Shown: positions 35,444 through 44,481 of the stretch, piece after piece
How the letters are laid out: each line of letters begins with the position of its first letter
Position numbering within the stretch: position 1 is the first letter of the stretch
Source of the DNA: Bacillus sp. SLBN-46
GTDB lineage: Bacteria > Bacillota > Bacilli > Bacillales > Cytobacillaceae
Direction: 5' to 3'
DNA length: 64,000 nucleotides
NCBI RefSeq assembly: GCF_031453555.1
Contig: NZ_JAVIZM010000001.1
Location: forward strand, 1,371,001-1,435,000
Notes under the pieces: model-generated
The model's input: the letters and a program-made list of their open reading frames with translations, nothing else
Database searches by the model: none
What the model was told of the DNA's origin: nothing
Position numbers and translations under genes: made by a program

Positions 35444-35454
35444 TCATCTGATGA
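35444..35454. promoter_or_regulatory. LutR-type operator before lutA
   Basis: TCATCTGATGA, extended to the perfect palindrome GGTCATC-T-GATGACC (35442-35456). Same core as at 34371. It lies about 60 bases before the lutA start. Confidence 0.65.
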
Positions 35455-35512
35455 CCAGTTAAGTTGAAAGTGCAGTAAATGGCAAGATAGAACGTTTCAG
35501 GGAGAGATTAGA

Positions 35513-36229
35513 ATGAAAGTGACTCTTTTTGCAACATGCCTTGTAGACATGTTTCAGAGTGATGTAGGAAAAGCAACTGTGGAGCTGTTAGAAAGGCTCG
35601 GATGTGAAATTGATTTTCCAGAATCCCAGGTCTGCTGTGGGCAGCCAGCATATAACAGCGGCTATGTTAAAGAATCAAAGGAAGCAATGAAGAGGATGAT
35701 CGAAACCTTTGAACATGCCGAGTATATTGTATCACCTTCGGGTTCGTGTGCCTTCATGTTCCATGAATATCCGCATGTTTTTAAAGGGGACCCTGTATGG
35801 GAGCCAAGGGCAAGTGCACTTGCCGTGAAAACGTATGAGCTTACACAATTTATTGTAGATGTATTAAAAATTGAGGACGTCGGTGCCACGTTTGAAGGCA
35901 ATGTGACTTATCATACCTCCTGTCACATGACAAGGCTGCTTGGAGTCAGAAAAGCACCGATGATTCTTTTGGAAAATGTAAAAGGTCTTAAGTTTACAGA
36001 GCTACCAGGAAAAGAGCAGTGCTGCGGCTTTGGGGGAACATTTTCTGTGAAAATGGCCCAGATTTCAGAGCAAATGGTCGATGAAAAAGTCATGCATGTA
36101 GAAGAAACGGAAGCTGGTTACTTGATTGGTGCAGACGCAGGCTGCTTGATGAATATCGGTGGACGAATTGAAAGAAAAGGTAAACCAATTAAAGTCATGC
36201 ATATCGCCGAAATATTGAACAGCCGGTAA
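35513..36229 (+). CDS. lutA: L-lactate utilisation protein LutA
   Basis: Iron-sulfur oxidoreductase subunit of 238 residues of the LutABC L-lactate dehydrogenase complex, which feeds electrons to the respiratory chain. Two CCG domains are present ([11 protein letters not shown] near residues 41-51; QCCGFGGTF near 169-177), the family's hallmark. AGGGAGAG precedes the ATG. It is first of lutABC behind a LutR-type operator; lutB follows after 78 bases. Confidence 0.92.
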   Translation: MKVTLFATCLVDMFQSDVGKATVELLERLGCEIDFPESQVCCGQPAYNSGYVKESKEAMKRMIETFEHAEYIVSPSGSCAFMFHEYPHVFKGDPVWEPRASALAVKTYELTQFIVDVLKIEDVGATFEGNVTYHTSCHMTRLLGVRKAPMILLENVKGLKFTELPGKEQCCGFGGTFSVKMAQISEQMVDEKVMHVEETEAGYLIGADAGCLMNIGGRIERKGKPIKVMHIAEILNSR

Positions 36230-36307
36230 ATCCCGATATGTATGGGGAAATCCACGATTGCTTTGCAACAAGGCTTCTAGATTCCATAAGAATGGAGGGA
36301 TGATCCG

Positions 36308-37735
36308 ATGGCTATGAAAATCGGAAAAGATGAGTTTAAAGAACGCGTGGGAAAAGGAATCAATGATTCTTTCATGCGCGGTGCTGTTGCCGGGGCACAG
36401 GAACGCATGGGTTCCCGTCGTCTTGATGTGACTGAAGAAATGGGGAACTGGGAAGAATGGCGGTCCCATGGGGAAGAAATCAGGCAGCATGTGCTTGGAA
36501 ATCTAGATTATTATCTCCACCAATTGAGCGAGAATGTTGCCAAACGTGGCGGACATGTATTTTTTGCCCAAACAGCTGAAGAAGCAAACGATTATATCAA
36601 AGGCGTCATTGCCAAAAAGAATGCAAAAAAAGTGGTAAAATCCAAATCAATGGTGACAGAGGAAATTTCACTCAATGCAGCACTTGAACAAACTGGCTGC
36701 GAGGTAATTGAAACTGACCTAGGCGAATACATTCTTCAGGTAGATGATCATGAGCCTCCGTCTCATATTGTTGTACCTGCACTGCATAAAAACAAGGAAC
36801 AAATTCGTGATGTGTTCACGGAAAAGCTAGGATACGATAAAACTTCTAAGCCAGAGGAATTGGCTTGGCATGCTCGCCAGACACTACGGGAAAAGTTTTT
36901 ATCCGCTGATGTTGGTATCACTGGCTGTAACTTTGCCGTTGCGGAAACGGGTTCCTTCAGCCTTGTCACTAATGAAGGAAATGCCGACTTAGTCACTGCT
37001 CTTCCGAAAACACAGATTACCGTAATGGGAATGGAAAGGCTGGTTCCGACCTTCGAGGAAATGGAAGTTCTCGTCAGCCTGCTTACAAGAAGTGCGGTTG
37101 GGCAAAAATTAACAAGCTATATTACTGTTTTAACTGGTCCCAGGGAAGAGTTTGACACAGACGGTCCAGAGGAATTTCACCTTGTTATTGTAGATAATGG
37201 GCGATCGGACATTCTTGGAGGCGAATTTCAGTCCGTTCTCCAGTGTATCCGCTGTGCCGCATGCATCAATGTTTGCCCAGTATACCGTCATATCGGGGGC
37301 CATTCGTATGGGTCAATCTACTCCGGCCCGATTGGGGCAGTGCTCTCACCGCTGTTGGGAGGCTATGATGAATACAAGGAGCTTCCGTATGCCTCTACAT
37401 TGTGCGGAGCATGTACCGAGGTTTGCCCGGTAAAAATTCCGCTGCATGAACTGCTCCATAAACACCGTCAGGTCATTGTGGAACAAGAAGGAAAGGCGCC
37501 AATTTCCGAAAAGCTTGCGATGAAAGCATTTGGCTTAGGAGCTGCTTCCCCTGCTCTATATAAAATTGGATCAAAAATTGCGCCTACTGCTATGAACCCA
37601 TTCACTGTCGGCGACAAAATTTCAAAAGGGCCGGGGCCATTAAAAGCCTGGACAGATATCAGGGAATTTCCAGCTCCAAATAAAGAAAGATTCAGAGACT
37701 GGTTTAAAAACAGGGATAAAGGAGGCAATGAGTAA
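36308..37735 (+). CDS. lutB: L-lactate utilisation protein LutB
   Basis: Iron-sulfur protein of 475 residues. An N-terminal LUD domain (about 70-300, with [18 protein letters not shown]) is followed by two 4Fe-4S motifs ([12 protein letters not shown] near 311 and CGACTEVCP near 363). It is the central subunit of LutABC. GGAGGGATGATCCG precedes the ATG, and the next in-frame ATG (36314) is also possible. Its stop and the lutC start share one base (TAATG), so the two are coupled. Confidence 0.92.
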   Translation: MAMKIGKDEFKERVGKGINDSFMRGAVAGAQERMGSRRLDVTEEMGNWEEWRSHGEEIRQHVLGNLDYYLHQLSENVAKRGGHVFFAQTAEEANDYIKGVIAKKNAKKVVKSKSMVTEEISLNAALEQTGCEVIETDLGEYILQVDDHEPPSHIVVPALHKNKEQIRDVFTEKLGYDKTSKPEELAWHARQTLREKFLSADVGITGCNFAVAETGSFSLVTNEGNADLVTALPKTQITVMGMERLVPTFEEMEVLVSLLTRSAVGQKLTSYITVLTGPREEFDTDGPEEFHLVIVDNGRSDILGGEFQSVLQCIRCAACINVCPVYRHIGGHSYGSIYSGPIGAVLSPLLGGYDEYKELPYASTLCGACTEVCPVKIPLHELLHKHRQVIVEQEGKAPISEKLAMKAFGLGAASPALYKIGSKIAPTAMNPFTVGDKISKGPGPLKAWTDIREFPAPNKERFRDWFKNRDKGGNE

Positions 37736-38451
37736 TGGCAGGAAGCATTCAAAACCGTGAAGTGTTTTTAGACAAAATCGCCAACCGCCTTGGGCGCTCC
37801 CGGTCAAATGAAGTAAAACGGCCAGAATGGAAATTTCAACCTCAGGAGCAGGTGCTAAAGGGTGCGTCACCTGATGAACTTGTTGAGGTACTAAAAACCC
37901 ACTGCCTGAAAATCCACACGAGCCTTGTCCTTACGAATAAAAAAGAGCTTTCCAAAAAACTGAATGAAACAGTTTCCAACTATGGCGGTGGCCCCGTGAT
38001 TGCCTGGAAGGATCAACGTTTTTCTGATTGGGGTCTTAATCCTTTAATGAAAGAGGAATGGCCAGAACAAAATATTGAGTTTTATGAGTGGGATCACTCG
38101 AAGGGCGATGAGAATATCCGTCAGGCTGAAAAGGCAAACGTTGGAATCACAATCAGCGAAATTACCCTTGCTGAATCAGGCACCGTGGTACTGTTTAGCG
38201 ATAAGGATAAAGGAAGGTCTGTTTCTTTCCTCCCTGCCACATATATCGCGCTTATTCCTAAAAGCAGCATTGTACCCCGCATGACCCAAGCAGCAAGAAA
38301 AATGCGTGAAATGCACTTGGCTGGGAAACAAGTTGCTTCGTGCGTTAATTTCATAACTGGTCCAAGCAACTCGGCAGACATTGAATTGAACCTGGTCGTG
38401 GGTGTTCACGGCCCTGTTAAGGCAACCTATATTATTATTGAAGATTTATAA
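37735..38451 (+). CDS. lutC: L-lactate utilisation protein LutC
   Basis: LUD-domain protein of 238 residues, third subunit of the L-lactate oxidising complex. The conserved core includes NVGITISEITLAESGTVVLFSDKDKGRS and the C-terminal FITGPSNSADIELNLVVGVHGP. GGAGGCAATG lies inside the end of lutB. A terminator follows, so lutABC is a closed unit. Confidence 0.92.
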   Translation: MAGSIQNREVFLDKIANRLGRSRSNEVKRPEWKFQPQEQVLKGASPDELVEVLKTHCLKIHTSLVLTNKKELSKKLNETVSNYGGGPVIAWKDQRFSDWGLNPLMKEEWPEQNIEFYEWDHSKGDENIRQAEKANVGITISEITLAESGTVVLFSDKDKGRSVSFLPATYIALIPKSSIVPRMTQAARKMREMHLAGKQVASCVNFITGPSNSADIELNLVVGVHGPVKATYIIIEDL

Positions 38452-38470
38452 CAAAAGATAGAAATAGCAT

Positions 38471-38510
38471 AAAGAGGAGTTAGTCTAATTTTTGGACCGG
38501 CTCCTTTTTT
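38471..38510 (+). terminator. Terminator of lutABC
   Basis: Imperfect hairpin AGGAG-GTC / GAC-CTCCT with six or more T. Confidence 0.65.
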
Positions 38511-38605
38511 ATATAGTGTGTTCTAGCATATTCAGAAGAGAAAAAGAGGTTTTTGAAGAATTTTTACAGTAAAATTTACTTAAATATATTTGCTGGAGGG
38601 TATTG

Positions 38606-39388
38606 ATGAACAAATATACTGTGAATCTTTCAACGATTTTTACTGAAGTTCCTTTTTTGGAGCGATTTAAGAAAGCACGGGATTTTGGATTTTCGTATGT
38701 TGAATGCCAATTTCCATATATATCTTCAATAATAGATATCCAACAAGAACTTGAACAGCATCAATTAGCAATGGTGTTATTGAATTTGCCTCCGGGGAAT
38801 TGGGAAAAGGGAGATCGAGGGATAGCTGCGGATCCTACTAGAGTTAACGAATTTAGAAGATCGGTACATGAAGGAATAAAGTATGCTACAGCATTGAAAG
38901 TTTCTAAGATTCATTGTATGGCAGGTATCGTTTCCGAAGTGAATACTGATAAAGCAAGGGAGACTTATAAAGATAACCTTCATTATGCGGGAACGGAAAT
39001 GGCAAAGCACGGCCTGACGATTTTAATAGAACCAATTAACCAATACGATATGCCTGGTTATTTTTTGAATGATATTCGCGAGGCAGAACAGATACTAAAA
39101 GAAGTGGATTTACCGAATGTGAAGCTTCAATTTGATTTTTACCATATTGAAAGAGTACATGGTAACTCGCTTTCAATCTATAAACAGTATGCTGACATCG
39201 TTGGTCATGTGCAAATAGCGGATGTTCCAGGACGGCACCAACCAGGTACCGGGGAAATGGACTATCAAAAGGTTATACACTATTTAAATGATACATACGA
39301 GGGTTTCATTGGGCTTGAATATACTCCCCACGGAAAAAGCGAAGAAAGTTTCGAGTGGCTATCGTGGATAAGTAAAGGAGAGAAATAG
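38606..39388 (+). CDS. hyi: Hydroxypyruvate isomerase-like TIM-barrel protein
   Basis: Cytoplasmic sugar-isomerase-type TIM barrel of 260 residues. Metal-site motifs of the hydroxypyruvate isomerase/xylose isomerase-like family are present: TILIEPINQYDMPGYFL with the catalytic Glu, LQFDFYHIERVHG, HVQIADVPGRHQPGTGEMDY and the final GFIGLEYTP with the second Glu. Start ATG 38606 after CTGGAGGG. The next gene, a tartronate-semialdehyde reductase, begins one base after the stop, so the pair is an operon for C3 units of glyoxylate metabolism. The usual third partner, glyoxylate carboligase, is not in the window. Confidence 0.82.
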   Translation: MNKYTVNLSTIFTEVPFLERFKKARDFGFSYVECQFPYISSIIDIQQELEQHQLAMVLLNLPPGNWEKGDRGIAADPTRVNEFRRSVHEGIKYATALKVSKIHCMAGIVSEVNTDKARETYKDNLHYAGTEMAKHGLTILIEPINQYDMPGYFLNDIREAEQILKEVDLPNVKLQFDFYHIERVHGNSLSIYKQYADIVGHVQIADVPGRHQPGTGEMDYQKVIHYLNDTYEGFIGLEYTPHGKSEESFEWLSWISKGEK

Positions 39389-39389
39389 A

Positions 39390-40289
39390 ATGAAAATCGG
39401 ATTTATTGGAACGGGTGTTATGGGTTCCAGGATGGTAAAAAGGCTGCTTGATCATGGATATCAAGTGCATGTATATAACCGTACCAAGGCGAAAGTAAAA
39501 GCACTTGAAGAGCATGGAGCGATGTATGTAGAATCCATTTCATCGATTTCACTTGATTGTGACATCATTTGTACATGTTTATCTATGCCTGAGGATGTAT
39601 TGGAAGTTTATCTAGGAAACTCTGGAATTATCGAACATGCACGTCCCGGTACAATTTGTATAGACCTAACATCAGTGGGAGCAGATACAAGCAAAACAAT
39701 CTCCGTGCAAGCATGTGAAAAAGGAATATTTTATCTCGATTCTCCAGTAAGCGGAGGGCCTGAAGGAGCAGAGAATGGGACGTTAACAATAATGGTTGGT
39801 GGCGAGAAGCAGGCCTTTGAAAAAGTTTTACCTTTACTGAGCGTTTTAGGAGAAACGATTGAATATCTCGGTCCGTCCGGATCTGGAAGCATTGCCAAAC
39901 TCCTAAATCAATATCTCGTAGCTGTCCATTCACTTGCTGCTTCAGAAGTAATGGTAACTGGAGCTACATTTGGTCTTGATTCTGAACAGCTATACAATAT
40001 TTTAAAAGTCAGCTATGGGGACAGTCGTATTTTGCGGAGGCATATGGAACAATATGTGTTTGACCGCCAATTTCAACCGGGCGGTGCAGTGAAATATGTC
40101 CATAAAGATGTCCGATTGGCAAATCAGCTTTTACATAAGGCAGGTATTAAACAATTTACAGGTCAAATGGCAGAGCAGGCTTTTAGCAATGCAGCAAAGC
40201 ACGGTCTTAACGATTTAGACATGTCGGCAGTGATCGTGCCTCTGGAAGAGCAATGTGGGGTTGTTGTTAAGAAAGAGGCTCAAAATTAA
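39390..40289 (+). CDS. glxR: 2-hydroxy-3-oxopropionate (tartronate semialdehyde) reductase
   Basis: NAD(P)H-dependent beta-hydroxyacid dehydrogenase of 299 residues, reducing tartronate semialdehyde to glycerate. The Rossmann motif GFIGTGVMGSRM is at residues 4-15, the substrate loop DSPVSGGPEGAENGTL near 116-131, and the catalytic lysine in GSGSIAKLLNQYL near 172. The family also includes 3-hydroxyisobutyrate dehydrogenase; the hyi neighbour favours the glyoxylate-route role. AAAGGAGAG lies in the end of hyi. A terminator follows. Confidence 0.83.
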   Translation: MKIGFIGTGVMGSRMVKRLLDHGYQVHVYNRTKAKVKALEEHGAMYVESISSISLDCDIICTCLSMPEDVLEVYLGNSGIIEHARPGTICIDLTSVGADTSKTISVQACEKGIFYLDSPVSGGPEGAENGTLTIMVGGEKQAFEKVLPLLSVLGETIEYLGPSGSGSIAKLLNQYLVAVHSLAASEVMVTGATFGLDSEQLYNILKVSYGDSRILRRHMEQYVFDRQFQPGGAVKYVHKDVRLANQLLHKAGIKQFTGQMAEQAFSNAAKHGLNDLDMSAVIVPLEEQCGVVVKKEAQN

Positions 40290-40300
40290 GAGAACAACAA

Positions 40301-40348
40301 AAAAAGCCTTCGATTCCTACTAAATATTGGGTTCGAAGGCATTCTTTT
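40301..40348 (+). terminator. Terminator of hyi-glxR
   Basis: GCCTTCGA / TCGAAGGC arms (40306-40313 and 40333-40340) after an A-run; a T-rich tail follows. It may also serve the convergent rhodanese gene. Confidence 0.65.
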
Positions 40349-40403
40349 ATCCATTTGCGTGACAGGCTCTTTTATATACCTATTAAGAATTTTGTCTAAT
40401 TAC

Positions 40404-40781
40404 TTATTCTTTTTCAATATCATATCCCCAGGTATTCATTCCGCCAGTCATATTGTAAATTTTAGAAAAACGATTACTTGTCAATATTTCACTGGCTTGA
40501 GCCGATCGATTCCCACTTCGACAAACCACTAAATATGGTTTTTCTTTTTCCAATTCATTCAAACTACTTTCTAATTCTTGTAGTGGTACCAGCTTCGAAT
40601 TTGGGATATGACCTTCTTGATACTCTTCAGGCGTTCGAACATCTAAGACTACTACTTTTTTGTTGTCTATTAATTTCTTGGCTTCCTCCGATGATACATT
40701 CCTATATCCTTCGGTACTGATTCCACAAGCAGATAGGAATATTAGTAAGATGACTGATGATAATGATAAAAATATCTTCAT
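40404..40781 (-). CDS. Rhodanese-domain lipoprotein
   Basis: Predicted lipoprotein of 125 residues with a signal peptide ending in lipobox LSAC (Cys19) and a single rhodanese domain (about 27-122). The active-site loop is CRSGNR, with cysteine near residue 87 as persulfide carrier, and the domain ends in GGMNTWGYDIE. It is probably extracytoplasmic sulfur transfer or persulfide handling. It stands alone between the two catabolic modules and is unrelated to them by function. A GGGGTA-rich inverted repeat sits in its upstream region. Confidence 0.82.
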   Translation of the reverse strand: MKIFLSLSSVILLIFLSACGISTEGYRNVSSEEAKKLIDNKKVVVLDVRTPEEYQEGHIPNSKLVPLQELESSLNELEKEKPYLVVCRSGNRSAQASEILTSNRFSKIYNMTGGMNTWGYDIEKE

Positions 40782-40786
40782 TTTAA

Positions 40787-40817
40787 TACCCCTCTAAAAA
40801 ATAAGGGGTACCCCCTT
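40787..40817. promoter_or_regulatory. CsoR/CstR-type operator candidate before the rhodanese gene
   Basis: TACCCCT (40787-40793) and AGGGGTA (40804-40810) form an inverted repeat, and the second half continues into AAGGGGTACCCCCTT (40803-40817), a near palindrome. G/C tracts joined by TA resemble sites of CsoR-family regulators such as the persulfide sensor CstR. No such regulator gene is in the window. Confidence 0.45.
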
Positions 40818-40997
40818 TCCTTTGATAGTTTTCCTTATTATACCTTGTAGGGTATTGTTGTGGCTGAGTTAAATATGAACAATTATCAAACTAAATGAAG
40901 TGTTGATTTATTTTAATTTTCACAACTAATATTTAATTCAGAAAATTTATTGAATTTCAACGTTAAGCGTGTTTTAATAAATGTAAAGGTTTACTTG

Positions 40998-41016
40998 TCA
41001 GATATGTGATATCTGA
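40998..41016. promoter_or_regulatory. Perfect palindrome before the second GntR gene
   Basis: TCAGATATGTGATATCTGA: 8-bp arms and a 3-bp centre, about 20 bases before the start codon of the GntR-family gene. Probable autoregulatory operator. Confidence 0.55.
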
Positions 41017-41036
41017 AAGGAAGGGGGGAGATGTGT

Positions 41037-41741
41037 ATGCAGGTAAAAAAAATCACGACAAAGAAAGTATCCGATTCGGTTGTAGAGCAAATGGAGGAGT
41101 TGATTAAATCTGGAACGTTCCAGGCGGGAGAAAAGCTTCCTTCAGTCCGGGAACTTTGTGAGATGTTCGGTGTCGGCCGTTCTGCTGTACGCGATGCCAT
41201 AACGACCTTAAAAGGTAAAGGTGTTGTCGATGTAAAGCAGGGGGAAGGAACTTATATTCTTGAATTTGATTCAACCAGATTATTTAACAATCAACTGTTG
41301 CTTCCACGCCCTAGGGATATCAGCGAACTTTTTCAAGTTAGGAAGCTTTTAGAGCCTGGTATTACTGAGATGGCAGCGAACAATCGTACTGAGGTGGATT
41401 TAAATCTCATGGAAAAAATTCTCTCAAACCAAGCTACTAAGGGTTGGGAGGCAGATTATCTCTTACATACAGCAATTGCTCGGGCTGCAGGAAATGAAAT
41501 TATCATCCAACTTCTGAAATTCATCTCGACGACAATGAAGAATGCCATGATCGACTTTCACAACTATATCGAGAAAAATCCAGACATCGCTCACATGATT
41601 GAAAAACAGCATGCAGGAATCTATCAATCAATTAAGTTAGGGATGTGCCAGAAAGCGAAACAGAAGATGATGGAACATTTGAATTTTGTTGAAAAGGAGC
41701 TTTTAAAAAGTCATGTTTTTGAACAATCATCTAGTAGTTAG
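41037..41741 (+). CDS. GntR-family (FadR subgroup) regulator of the glycolate module
   Basis: Transcription regulator of 234 residues. Winged helix about 8-72 (FQAGEKLPSVRELCEMFGVGRSAVRDAITTLKGKGVVDVKQGEGTYI) and an FCD ligand domain (about 90-225, with LLHTAIARAAGNEIIIQLL). It is similar in architecture to LutR but clearly different. I chose the ATG at 41037, 9 bases after AAGGGGGG; the ATG at 41031 is too close to it. It precedes the glcEFD operon by 68 bases, so it is probably a glycolate- or lactate-responsive regulator, by analogy with GlcC/LldR. Confidence 0.82.
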   Translation: MQVKKITTKKVSDSVVEQMEELIKSGTFQAGEKLPSVRELCEMFGVGRSAVRDAITTLKGKGVVDVKQGEGTYILEFDSTRLFNNQLLLPRPRDISELFQVRKLLEPGITEMAANNRTEVDLNLMEKILSNQATKGWEADYLLHTAIARAAGNEIIIQLLKFISTTMKNAMIDFHNYIEKNPDIAHMIEKQHAGIYQSIKLGMCQKAKQKMMEHLNFVEKELLKSHVFEQSSSS

Positions 41742-41770
41742 ATGAAAATGTATTTTTTTGCAAGAAAGTA

Positions 41771-41783
41771 GAAACGGTGTTGC
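41771..41783 (+). promoter_or_regulatory. IclR-type half-site before glcE
   Basis: GAAACGGTGTTGC shares 11 bases (GAAACGGTGTT) with the perfect palindrome at 46024 before malate synthase. Lies 27 bases before the glcE start. Confidence 0.35.
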
Positions 41784-41809
41784 TTATTACGAAACAGGAG
41801 GTGCTGGTA

Positions 41810-43126
41810 TTGATTACGGCAGAACTTTTAACAGAGTTAAAGGCCATTATATCTGAAGATCAAGTCGTAGAAGGAGAAAATCACCCGCTGGGGAATAGTG
41901 GGTGTGTGAAGGTTTATCCCAAAACAGAGGAAGAAATAGCTGCAGTACTTAAATATGCTAATGATACTCGTAAAAAGGTATGTATCGAAGGCAGTGGAAC
42001 AAAAAGAGGGTTTGGTGGTTTGACAGAGTCAACCGATATTTTACTTTCCTTATCTAATTATAAAGGGATTGTGGAACACGTTGTGGGTGACATGACGTTA
42101 ACAGTGAAAGCTGGAACAACCTTTAAGGAGTTACAAGAGTATTTGGCACAGCACAAACAAAAAATCTCACTAGACCCCTACCTGCCGGAGTCAGCTACCA
42201 TTGGTGGAATCATTGCATCTAATGAAAGCGGGCCCAAGAGGCTGGGCTATGGGTCTTCAAGAGACGTTGTAATCGGTCTAAGAGTTGTATACCCAGACGG
42301 TAAAGTACTACGGGCCGGCGGAAAAGTAGTAAAAAACGTGGCCGGTTATGATATGAACAAATTGTTTATAGGATCAATGGGTACGTTGGGTGTGTTATCT
42401 GAAGTAACGGTAAAGCTTCGTCCACTCCCTAAATATGAAAGTTTACATTTATTATTTTTTCCTCAAGGAAATATGGAAGAGATTCGGGCGCTTGCCATAA
42501 AGCTCCTCGATTCTACAATCGAGCCTGTAACTCTTGAACTGTTAAGCCCAGCACTTTCGGAAAAATTGACAGGGAAAAGCTGTTTTACTTTAGCTATTGG
42601 ACTAGAAGATGTTGAAACATCTGTACGATATCAAGAGAATTTGATTCAAAGCATGCAGCCTGCCCAGACAGATTTGAAAATTCTTGCACAGCAAGAAGCA
42701 CAATCGTTTTGGAACCAATTTTACACCATTACTTCTACTTCCTCGACAAACAGCAGCAGTGTAACTCAGGCTTCTTTAAAAATTGGCGTCATAAATATGG
42801 ACGTCACAAACGTGATAAAAGAAAGTCATCTCCTTAGTGATACTCATAATTTAGATGTTGATGCACATGGCGGTCTAGGCCACGGTTTATGCCAAGTAAA
42901 CTTAAAAGGTGCAAAAGACGATGTTGTTTCAGCCATCCTGCAAATAAGAGCTTCCGTAACAAGATTAGGTGGATACGCAGTAGTCAAGCATTTACCGTTT
43001 ACTTTACGACAGGAAGTAAATGTTTGGGGTGAAAGGCCTGCGCATTTCTTCCTATTAGAAGGAATCAAATCGAAGGTAGACCCAAATAAAATTCTTAATC
43101 CTAAAAGATTTGTAGGGGAGATTTAA
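41810..43126 (+). CDS. glcE: Glycolate oxidase FAD-binding subunit GlcE
   Basis: FAD-binding PCMH-type subunit of 438 residues of the three-part glycolate dehydrogenase. The N-terminal FAD domain (about 35-210) has CIEGSGTKRGFGG, GGIIASNESGPKRLGYGSSRD and FIGSMGTLGVLSEVTVKL. The C-terminal half is shorter and diverged from GlcD, and the glycine-rich HGGLGHG replaces the GlcD GHAGDGNLHP catalytic segment. This places it as GlcE, not GlcD. I chose the TTG at 41810, 6 bases after AGGAGGTG; longer starts to 41777 lack spacing. It is 2 bases from glcF. Confidence 0.82.
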   Translation: MITAELLTELKAIISEDQVVEGENHPLGNSGCVKVYPKTEEEIAAVLKYANDTRKKVCIEGSGTKRGFGGLTESTDILLSLSNYKGIVEHVVGDMTLTVKAGTTFKELQEYLAQHKQKISLDPYLPESATIGGIIASNESGPKRLGYGSSRDVVIGLRVVYPDGKVLRAGGKVVKNVAGYDMNKLFIGSMGTLGVLSEVTVKLRPLPKYESLHLLFFPQGNMEEIRALAIKLLDSTIEPVTLELLSPALSEKLTGKSCFTLAIGLEDVETSVRYQENLIQSMQPAQTDLKILAQQEAQSFWNQFYTITSTSSTNSSSVTQASLKIGVINMDVTNVIKESHLLSDTHNLDVDAHGGLGHGLCQVNLKGAKDDVVSAILQIRASVTRLGGYAVVKHLPFTLRQEVNVWGERPAHFFLLEGIKSKVDPNKILNPKRFVGEI

Positions 43127-43128
43127 TC

Positions 43129-44481
43129 ATGAGTCTAAAAGAAACGGATTTAACAAAAGATCCAGTATGTACCACGGGTTTGAGTAATTATCTCGCGAAA
43201 GACCATCCCGATGAAAACAAATGGGCAGATTGTGTCCATTGCGGTATGTGCTTAGAATCATGCCCGACCTATGAGATTACAGGGCAGGAACAGCATTCCC
43301 CCCGTGGACGCGTTCATCTAATTAAATCAGTAGCGGAAGGTAAACTCACTGTCAACGAGCAGTTTATGGATCCTGTTTTTACTTGTCTAGATTGTCGTGC
43401 CTGCACAACTGCTTGTCCTGCGGATGTTGAAGTAGGCGGACTGATCGAAGAAGCCCGTGGCCAGGTTCGACAGGCAATGCCATTAACAGGCTTGAAAGGA
43501 ACTGTAAGCAAAGTGTTCCTGCAAGGGCTGTTCCCGCATCAAAACCGGCTGAACTCACTAGGAAGCCTGCTGCGTTTCTATCAAAAGAGCGGCATGCAGA
43601 AGGTAGTCCGAAAATCAAAGCTGATTAATATCATGCCACAGCATTTAGTGGAAATGGAAGCAATTATGCCCGAGGTCAAGGAGCCGGTTCGTAAAAAGTA
43701 CAAAAATGAAAAGGTTATTAAAGCCAAAGGTGAAACAAAGAATGAGGTATCATTTTTAACAGGCTGCGTCATGGATGTTATGTTTAGTGATATTAATGAA
43801 GCAACGATTAATGTATTAACCCGTAATGGTAATGACGTAACTATTCCGAAGAACCAAACCTGCTGCGGAGCGCTGCATGTTCATGCAGGTGACCGTGAAA
43901 CAGGAAGAAAGCTGGCAAAACAAAATATCGAAGCTTTTAAAGATTCCAATAAGGTTATTGTTAACGCAGCTGGCTGTGGATGCGCACTTAAGGAGTATGC
44001 AGAATTGTTCCGTGACGATCCAGAGTGGCATGAAAAAGCAAAAGAGTTCTCGGCAAAAGTTGAGGACATTTCAAAATATCTTCATGATACCGGCTACGAA
44101 AAACCTAAGGCGGAAATAAAAACTCGAATCACGTATCATGATGCATGCCATTTGGCACACGGACAGGGAATACGTCAAGAACCTCGCGATCTCTTGCTCA
44201 ATATTCCTGGAGTGGAAATGGTTCATATGCCAAATTCAGACCGTTGCTGTGGCAGTGCAGGAATTTACAATATTACCAATCCAGAAATGGCGTCTGCTGT
44301 GCTAGAGAGCAAAATGCAAAATGTCCCTGAAGATGTAGAAATGATCTCCATGGGTAACCCTGGGTGTATGCTTCAAATGGCCATGGGAGTACAAAAGTAT
44401 GGACGAAATCAAAAAATAGTGCATACGATTCAGCTGCTGGATTGGGCTTATAAAAAAGAGGACGGTAAGGGGGAACTATAA
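43129..44481 (+). CDS. glcF: Glycolate oxidase iron-sulfur subunit GlcF (copy 2)
   Basis: Iron-sulfur subunit of 450 residues. Two 4Fe-4S motifs (CVHCGMCLESCP near residues 36-47 and CLDCRACTTACP near 86-97), then CCG domains (CCGALHVHAG, RCCGSAGIYN). It differs from the copy at 29717 throughout while keeping the same motifs, which suggests an old paralogue or separate acquisition and not a recent duplication. GGGGAGATTTAATC precedes the ATG. Its last base is the first of glcD, so glcE-glcF-glcD are tightly coupled. Confidence 0.88.
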   Translation: MSLKETDLTKDPVCTTGLSNYLAKDHPDENKWADCVHCGMCLESCPTYEITGQEQHSPRGRVHLIKSVAEGKLTVNEQFMDPVFTCLDCRACTTACPADVEVGGLIEEARGQVRQAMPLTGLKGTVSKVFLQGLFPHQNRLNSLGSLLRFYQKSGMQKVVRKSKLINIMPQHLVEMEAIMPEVKEPVRKKYKNEKVIKAKGETKNEVSFLTGCVMDVMFSDINEATINVLTRNGNDVTIPKNQTCCGALHVHAGDRETGRKLAKQNIEAFKDSNKVIVNAAGCGCALKEYAELFRDDPEWHEKAKEFSAKVEDISKYLHDTGYEKPKAEIKTRITYHDACHLAHGQGIRQEPRDLLLNIPGVEMVHMPNSDRCCGSAGIYNITNPEMASAVLESKMQNVPEDVEMISMGNPGCMLQMAMGVQKYGRNQKIVHTIQLLDWAYKKEDGKGEL

